64,000 nt of DNA from Pycnopodia helianthoides (taxonomy: Eukaryota; Echinodermata; Asteroidea; Forcipulatida; Asteriidae): NCBI GenBank assembly GCA_032158295.1, contig CM063263.1, positions 8,428,501 through 8,492,500 on the forward strand, given 5' to 3'. Positions 56,958 to 64,000 of this stretch are shown piece after piece; the first letter of the stretch is position 1; every line of letters starts with the position of its first letter. Made by a program: the position numbers and the translations under genes. The notes below the pieces were generated by a model, which did not search any database, was not told the DNA's origin, and saw only the letters and a program-made list of their open reading frames with translations.

Positions 56958-57062
56958 ATTGATCCCCTTGCACAACGGGAGTCAAAATGTACACAAAGGA
57001 ATTGACTCCCAAAATGGTGGAAATGGTATCGGAGGAGCGTTCCGCGTTGGGCAATGGGTCAA

Positions 57063-60000
57063 TTAGTAACAGGCACGACGGGTCACTGTGCTAGCGAGGG
57101 AGGCCATCAATATCAACACGCTGTGAGTGAACGTCAGGGAGTCACCGGCGTTCCGCTTCGCATCATCATCATTGCCTGCAGAGAGAGAGGATCACAATTT
57201 GGTTTGGAATGAACCACTGGGGTGCTCCATGGAAATAGTGGCATCAAAAGGTAATAATAATCCCTCAAAAGCACACAATAAAACCCTTGGTTATCGTTCA
57301 CGGTGTTTATGGACCCATTGCAAGTTTAAAACTTTTTGTATTTAGACGATTATTGACCCTTCTTTAAAAAACAATTGCCGCAGCTGTCATTGTTGCTGTT
57401 AATTTAATTGGCGATAAACATTTTAAAGTCGCTGAAAGTCGCCATCTTTTTGTTTGCAAGGCATGTGCGTGACGTGACTAACTCAGGTCTAACCCAACTA
57501 CCCCGCTTCTTGGTGAGCTAAATGCTCCACATCCCCTCCATGACTTAACAAATTATTATCAACATTGTGCATCTGATCTAGTTTTTATCAAACTTAACAC
57601 TGTCACCTCGTTAAAAAAAGTGGATGGGTTCTACGCTTTGAAAATACCGTGACGGTTTTTTGCTGATTTCTCAATAAGTGTAGGCAATGTATTCAACTAA
57701 ACCTTTCGCAGTGACCTTAATTCTATCTTTTCTGATAATTTTGCCTACAAAGCAGCATTTCGTTGACAAAAGCCAAAACCATAAACACCACCTTTAAATT
57801 TCAGTTTCGGTCATAGTTAACAAATGACCAAGGAACATTACAGAATTGGTAAGAAAAAAACTTGTAAAAACTTACACGGTCTATTGATGATGATAGTAAA
57901 AAACATCCCTTGAAATATTTCTGTCTGAAATGCCATATTTGATGAGAAATCAAAAAATTAATTTTCCGAAGGAGTTTATCGCTCAGAGAACGTTTTATTC
58001 ATTTGTTGAATCTATAAGATTTCATGCAAAAATGTGTAATCGGTTTTTCACTATTTTCTCGTGACCCAGATGGCAGATCGATCTCAAACTTCTACAGGTT
58101 TGTCAGTTTATGAATATGGTGGGTTACATAAAGTGTTTACACTGCCAGCAACTGTTTTGTTAGCAAAAACCAATTCTGTAATGTTCCTTTAAATAAAGAG
58201 GGGAAATCCCCACATTTTTTAATGCATTTTGTTTCCGTGTCACTGTGTCTGCCATTTTGCAATGTACAGCCAGCATTGTCACATGAGGAAAATGCACTTT
58301 ATCGTAGTTTATTACTTAGTACTGTTAATTTAACTGCCAATCAATATCAATCGATTGTTAATCAATACAACGTCCGATCGATCATCACGGAATCATTCGT
58401 GAGGTAATTATGATTACATTAGGATTGATCATCAAATCAACTTATTGCATCGATCGAAGAACTTTTATTACTTTCATTGTTCATTACTATTATTATGATT
58501 ATAAATACCTGCTTTTGACTCAATGCGCCGGATGGTCACAGTCACGTGATTGTTTGCACTCCCAACGGCAACACCTGAGGCCTCACATCTATATATCTGG
58601 ACCCCGTCACTGAACGGCACAGAGATTGACGCAGATGTCGTGAAGGTATTGTTGATTTTAAAACGACCTGCAAGGAAAACAATTTGTGAGAATTTGCATT
58701 TATTAATATAATACTACACTTCCGTTATTAGGAAGAAAATAAAAGGGTGACCATTTAAAACCTGCTGCACGGACGTGGCAGTTTTCGCTCGGCCAGGACC
58801 CTGCAAGTTACTTTTTAAACGGGCGTTTAAGACTGAGTCACCACTCTTTTATTCCAATTCATAAATAACTCTCCGTTTAAAACACTTAAAGAACTGTAAA
58901 ATTTGAGGGGGAAAAAATCCGACAGTTTATTTTCAGCTCGCCGTCGAGCCTGCGTTGAATTTCTATCCCTGTTGAGCGCTATAAGTAACTCCTCATGCTT
59001 AAAGGTACAGGCTCGGCATCACAAGGAACTTTTTAAATTATGATGCCCTCTGTTATTATTTGTCTTATGAAAGGAGATGTATTCGCGGTTTTCGTTGTTT
59101 GTAATATTGCTGTTCTGTTAATAGAAACAACACCCTGTGCGTGGACTTCGTAACAGGATGGCAATTACGATGATTTTACTCACACGCAAGTTTCATTTTG
59201 TTTTCTTCACCGATATACACTTCTCACTTACTAGGGTTTGTTGACGTTTCTGGTTCAATGTGATGCTCTTGGCGAGTTTCAATATTATTGACCGATTCTA
59301 TTATGTTGCCGCCCAAGAGACGGGCGATTGTTATAGTCACTGCGGGTTTGGCGTTCTCTACGATGCAAGTCAGCTTGTACGACTGCGTAGCATCGACTTT
59401 CACTTCACAAGTCGACGACGAGGTGCCATCAACATCGTCACAGCCAACCACATGAGGGCGAGATGTCACTATTGAAACAAGAAGGGTGGATGAAATAGTC
59501 GTTTTCCAACATCTTGGTCACTTTACTTTATACGTCAATATTTGAATGAAAAGCAGTCAGTAATTTTACGGTGATTCATCTGGAGATGGTGGCATGGGTT
59601 CATAACGTAAAATTTACCGTTACGGAAGATTACCGTAAAATTGACGGGTGCAGTTCGCAACTTTGGGGGCCTTACGACGGCCTATCCCATTGAAGCACAA
59701 CTTAATACAAAAAAACACAAAATAAAGTATAATTTGGGTTTCACACCCTGCTTATCAACAATCCGTTGTTACGCATGCATTCACACAACAGGGGGGGGGG
59801 CAAGTGGGCATCCTGTATGAATCCGTAATAACGGGTGTGGTACCTAAATTTTGTTTTTGCTAATGAATGGGCTTATCTATGAATCAACCGTAATGATATC
59901 ACTGCAAAAACCGTTGATGGAGAGAGCGATATACATGGTATGCACATTTTTACCGGTATACACGTTAAATTATTTACGTGGCACAGTGAATCTGATCAGT

Positions 60001-62649
60001 CTAATACCTTTTACAGCAACTGGGACATTTCCGATCTGTATCAATTCCCCAATTGGCTTCAGCTTGAAGATATAGTTTCCCTCCATTGAGTCGGTGACGT
60101 TGTGAACGACCAAGGAATAGTTGCCGTCTATGTCGTACACGCCATCTGCATTTTGGACGTTGACTCTGCCTTGCAAGTGCGAGGCCACGAGGTACTCTGG
60201 TGAACATCCGTCTAAATACCAGTACATGGCATCAACGCGATCCAGCGAGTATTGTTCCGAGGTGATGAAGGGGCAGTGGATGTACCCCACGCTGCCTCTC
60301 TCCAGGTACGTCATCATGGCTTGGACGCTGGCAACTATTAAGGGTGCAAACCAACATTATTACTACTACTATTACTATTACTACTACTATATGTGCGATA
60401 ATCGATTACCTCACGAATCATTCGTGAGGTAATTATGATTACATTAGGATTGATCATCAAATCAACTTATTGCATCGATCGAAGAACTTTTATTACTTTC
60501 ATTGTTCATTACTATTATTATGATTATAAATACCTGCTTTTGACTCAATGCGCCGGATGGTCACAGTCACGTGATTGTTTGCACTCCCAACGGCAACACC
60601 TGAGGCCTCACATCTATATATCTGGACCCCGTCACTGAACGGCACAGAGATTGACGCAGATGTCGTGAAGGTATTGTTGATTTTAAAACGACCTGCAAGG
60701 AAAACAATTTGTGAGAATTTGCATTTATTAATATAATACTACACTTCCGTTATTAGGAAGAAAATAAAAGGGTGACCATTTAAAACCTGCTGCACGGACG
60801 TGGCAGTTTTCGCTCGGCCAGGACCCTGCAAGTTACTTTTTAAACGGGCGTTTAAGACTGAGTCACCACTCTTTTATTCCAATTCATAAATAACTCTCCG
60901 TTTAAAACACTTAAAGAACTGTAAAATTTGAGGGGGAAAAAATCCGACAGTTTATTTTCAGCTCGCCGTCGAGCCTGCGTTGAATTTCTATCCCTGTTGA
61001 GCGCTATAAGTAACTCCTCATGCTTAAAGGTACAGGCTCGGCATCACAAGGAACTTTTTAAATTATGATGCCCTCTGTTATTATTTGTCTTATGAAAGGA
61101 GATGTATTCGCGGTTTTCGTTGTTTGTAATATTGCTGTTCTGTTAATAGAAACAACACCCTGTGCGTGGACTTCGTAACAGGATGGCAATTACGATGATT
61201 TTACTCACACGCAAGTTTCATTTTGTTTTCTTCACCGATATACACTTCTCACTTACTAGGGTTTGTTGACGTTTCTGGTTCAATGTGATGCTCTTGGCGA
61301 GTTTCAATATTATTGACCGATTCTATTATGTTGCCGCCCAAGAGACGGGCGATTGTTATAGTCACTGCGGGTTTGGCGTTCTCTACGATGCAAGTCAGCT
61401 TGTACGACTGCGTAGCATCGACTTTCACTTCACAAGTCGACGACGAGGTGCCATCAACATCGTCACAGCCAACCACATGAGGGCGAGATGTCACTATTGA
61501 AACAAGAAGGGTGGATGAAATAGTCGTTTTCCAACATCTTGGTCACTTTACTTTATACGTCAATATTTGAATGAAAAGCAGTCAGTAATTTTACGGTGAT
61601 TCATCTGGAGATGGTGGCATGGGTTCATAACGTAAAATTTACCGTTACGGAAGATTACCGTAAAATTGACGGGTGCAGTTCGCAACTTTGGGGGCCTTAC
61701 GACGGCCTATCCCATTGAAGCACAACTTAATACAAAAAAACACAAAATAAAGTATAATTTGGGTTTCACACCCTGCTTATCAACAATCCGTTGTTACGCA
61801 TGCATTCACACAACAGGGGGGGGGGCAAGTGGGCATCCTGTATGAATCCGTAATAACGGGTGTGGTACCTAAATTTTGTTTTTGCTAATGAATGGGCTTA
61901 TCTATGAATCAACCGTAATGATATCACTGCAAAAACCGTTGATGGAGAGAGCGATATACATGGTATGCACATTTTTACCGGTATACACGTTAAATTATTT
62001 ACGTGGCACAGTGAATCTGATCAGTCTAATACCTTTTACAGCAACTGGGACATTTCCGATCTGTATCAATTCCCCAATTGGCTTCAGCTTGAAGATATAG
62101 TTTCCCTCCATTGAGTCGGTGACGTTGTGAACGACCAAGGAATAGTTGCCGTCTATGTCGTACACGCCATCTGCATTTTGGACGTTGACTCTGCCTTGCA
62201 AGTGCGAGGCCACGAGGTACTCTGGTGAACATCCGTCTAAATACCAGTACATGGCATCAACGCGATCCAGCGAGTATTGTTCCGAGGTGATGAAGGGGCA
62301 GTGGATGTACCCCACGCTGCCTCTCTCCAGGTACGTCATCATGGCTTGGACGCTGGCAACTATTAAGGGTGCAAACCAACATTATTACTACTACTATATG
62401 TGCGATAATCGATGTATTTGTGTGCGAAAAATCGGTCGAACAAAGAAAAATTGACTGTAAGAGGCATATAACCAAACAGACGTATGAAGCTATACAACCA
62501 CGAACCACAACCATGCACAATCTATGGTAGCTGAAACTGGTTCCCTGTTTCTCAGCTGGTAACCCTAACTTTATTTTTTTTTAAACCCAACCCTAACCCT
62601 AACCCTACCCCTAACCCTAATCGTAACCCTAACCCCAACCCTAACCCTT

Positions 62650-62681
<32 letters not shown>

Positions 62682-62995
62682 CCTAACCCTAACATATACC
62701 CCTATCCCTACAGCTACCATAGAACGTGCATGGTTGTGATTCGTGGTTTAGCTTCATTATGTTTGGATATATATCTCATAATTTACATATAAGGGACTTT
62801 TTCAAAACAGTCGATACCACTTTGTTCCCTTCTTTCTCCCAAGTCCTTACATACAATTGCAAAACAAAGTCCAAGCACTAGCCTAATAGTGCGCGAGACT
62901 TGCAGTGTAATAATTTAAAACAATGGAGGAATAAAATAATCTTTTTGTTACTCACGAAGATTTGCCAGAAACATTATCCAATATGTAAGTTCCAT
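57063..62995 (-). CDS. Ig-superfamily protein with two tandem V-C2 modules and hydrophobic C-terminus, 8 exons
   Basis: Exons: 62995-62956, 62359-62033, 61493-61257, 60692-60534, 60334-60008, 59468-59232, 58667-58509 and 57175-57063. All splice in phase 1 with GT-AG borders, giving 1,599 nt or 532 aa. Residues 1-19 are a signal peptide (MELTYWIMFLANLLASVQA) split by intron 1. Each module has a V-like domain on one exon and a C2-like domain on two. V: Cys34 and the YWY tryptophan are present, but the F-strand position that normally carries cysteine is Phe103 (GNYIF), and an extra Cys57 is found. C2: Cys157 and Cys229 (YRC) fit the canonical bridge, but the core tryptophan is absent, and an extra Cys132/Cys143 pair precedes it. 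N-glycosylation motifs are at 85 and 92. The last 36 residues contain SVLILMASLAST, compatible with a GPI signal or short anchor; additional downstream exons cannot be excluded. Likely cell-surface recognition or adhesion protein; ligand unknown. Confidence 0.8.
57831..58188. mobile_element. MITE, AGGAACATTA family, copy 2, in the last Ig-gene intron
   Basis: Termini AGGAACATTACAGAATTGGT and ACCAATTCTGTAATGTTCCT. TTAA is retained on the right (58189-58192) but not the left. Very similar to 44936-45318. Confidence 0.82.
58387..62412. repeat. Tandem duplication, 2,025-bp unit, near-identical copies
   Basis: Everything from about 58387 recurs 2,025 bases later: exons, introns and a G9 run all match wherever I compared. 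The one difference found is a (TAC/TAT)n microsatellite near 60358 that is 18 bases longer in the left copy. Each unit carries one V exon and two C2 exons in phase 1, so the duplication adds a whole V-C2 module without breaking the frame. Confidence 0.95.
60409..60429. repeat. Perfect palindrome at the duplication junction
   Basis: CCTCACGAAT, one C, then ATTCGTGAGG: 10-base arms exactly where the left copy ends and the right copy begins. At the left border of the first copy (about 58383) only an imperfect version is present. Confidence 0.85.
62440..62790. mobile_element. Inverted-repeat element enclosing telomere-like (CCCTAA)n, Ig-gene intron 1
   Basis: CCACGAACCACAACCATGCA...CTATGGTAGCTG (62494-62532) is the inverse of CAGCTACCATAG...TGCATGGTTGTG (62711-62739 and beyond). 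The similarity continues outward through GAAGCT and CCAAAC. Between them, about 62585-62693 is built from CCCTAA with CCCTCA and CCCCAA variants, matching the TTAGGG-type telomere repeat. Confidence 0.75.
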
Positions 62996-63229
62996 TTTCC
63001 GTTCTGACTTCGACTTCGAGCGAAAAATGCGGCGATATGTCCAATGTAGGTTGGCTCTGCCGTTGAACAAGACTTGTGCAATAATCGTTGGGCTGCAAAA
63101 TGAATGCTTTGGAATTGGATGCAAACCGTTGGCGACACAAACCGAGAACAATAAGACTGTCGATGTCATGACTAAACTAAGGCATGTAAGGGGAAGAGCA
63201 ATAATCATGACACACTTTACATGACGTGA

Positions 63230-63374
63230 TAATGTGTCTAGGAAGTAATTAAGACAATATACGATGGTTGCTTTCCTAGCTCGATCCTGACCAAGGTCTT
63301 TATTCTTTCATATCACTTTATAAGAATAGGAATAACACAGTGGTGCACAATTAAAGTAGTCCCACATCACAACA
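63230..63374 (-). repeat. LTR of a third Gypsy-type element (outer border uncertain)
   Basis: On the minus strand a polypurine tract (AAAAGAGGGGGGGA) is followed immediately by TGTTGTGATGTGGG, the expected LTR start at 63374. TATAAAG and AATAAAG signals follow within about 75 bases. The lower end near 63230 (minus strand ...CATTATCA) is a guess. Confidence 0.5.
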
Positions 63375-64000
63375 TCCCCCCCTCTTTTGAAAGAAAATAA
63401 TTTGGGCACAAAATTTAGTTTGTGGGGAGACAACTAGGATATATAATGAAGTAGGTACATTGAAAATGGTTGGATAGATAAGGTGTTTGTGTGAACATCC
63501 GGTTGCAGTTTGAAATACAAATTTCAGAATATGGTGGAAAGTTGTCACATTCAGAATTGTTTTCTAATGAGTGATGTTTAACTAAAGAACTAGGAATTTA
63601 ACAGTAAACAACTCAAACACACCGATGGTGTAACTTTGAACTTCAACTCATAACAACTTTTGAGATTCAAAAAACAACGTTTGGTATTCAAAACAACTTT
63701 AGTCGTCTGTGTATCTGGCTGGTTTGCGGCTGAGCCGCCCTGATCTGGTCTTAGTAGCAGACTGTGTATAAAGGAGATACATTAGTAGCTGTCTGAGACC
63801 ATTTGTTACCACGTGTTGAGGTTGCTTTTTGCAAGCATACGCTCTTGCGTAGTCTTGTATTTGCCTCCAGTATCTGGTTGGTCTGTTTGGTCAGCAAATC
63901 TAACGCGCTTATAGGGGGTTTGGTCAAACTGTATACGCGTAGGCTGCACAAAGTTGGCGCTTGCGCTTAGCTTAGACACAGTTAGGCCTGGCATTTCGCG
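63375..64000 (-). pseudogene. 3' end of a Gypsy-type pol, cut by the window edge
   Basis: A minus-strand frame ends TRSGRLSRKPARYTDD and a stop at 63699-63701, the usual arginine-rich C-terminus of Gypsy pol. Upstream, DQTPYKRVRFADQTDQ and neighbours lie in another frame (63994-63806), so a frameshift separates them. The rest of the element lies beyond the window. Confidence 0.55.

Noticed and set aside
62585..62693. True chromosome end or fusion point
   Set aside because: The tract is short, variant-rich and enclosed by inverted repeats, with normal gene sequence on both sides.

Overview
Eukaryotic nuclear DNA from an invertebrate animal. The split genes have short exons and introns of several hundred to about 3,600 bases with GT-AG borders. 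There is a metazoan PHGDH, a metazoan phosphomannosyl-receptor-type gene and an Ig-superfamily gene, surrounded by dense palindromic MITEs, tRNA-derived SINEs, Ty3/Gypsy elements and CR1/L2-type LINEs. The repeat style suggests an echinoderm, perhaps a sea star. That is an inference from general familiarity and was not checked against any database.

Layout. 370-10119 (+): a complete 11-exon D-3-phosphoglycerate dehydrogenase gene (529 aa), which catalyses the first step of serine synthesis. 10120-18663: intergenic DNA between two convergent genes, dominated by an 80-bp-class tandem repeat (12430-12885) and a 12-bp minisatellite (about 13386-14567). 18664-27279 (-): a complete 7-exon gene for a 266-aa type I membrane protein of the cation-dependent mannose-6-phosphate receptor family, whose introns hold several MITEs. 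27280-31741: repeats only. 31742-39679 (-): four exons of an acidic, lysine-rich unknown protein, interrupted by a piggyBac-style MITE and a 5'-truncated LINE. 39680-45322: repeats, including two adjacent foldback (palindromic) minisatellite structures. 45323-about 55300 (-): a decayed Gypsy element (A) carrying a second, nearly complete Gypsy element (B) nested in its gag with a perfect 5-bp target duplication, plus a MITE and a SINE scrap. 57063-62995 (-): an 8-exon gene encoding signal peptide, two V-C2 Ig modules and a hydrophobic tail. The two V-C2 modules come from a fresh 2,025-bp tandem duplication. 63230-64000: LTR and 3' pol end of another Gypsy-type element, just upstream of the Ig gene.

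The genes have no evident shared pathway: one is cytosolic metabolism, one lysosomal sorting, one cell surface or secreted recognition, one unknown. The most interesting material is the freshly duplicated, cysteine-altered Ig cassette with a palindrome at its junction; several unrelated MITE families all flanked by TTAA; the nested retroelements; the foldback arrays; a telomere-repeat-bearing inverted-repeat element; and a head-to-head Penelope-like fragment with a 14-bp target duplication.

All exon models were made by eye from splice signals, reading phase and remembered family features. No alignment or search was run.
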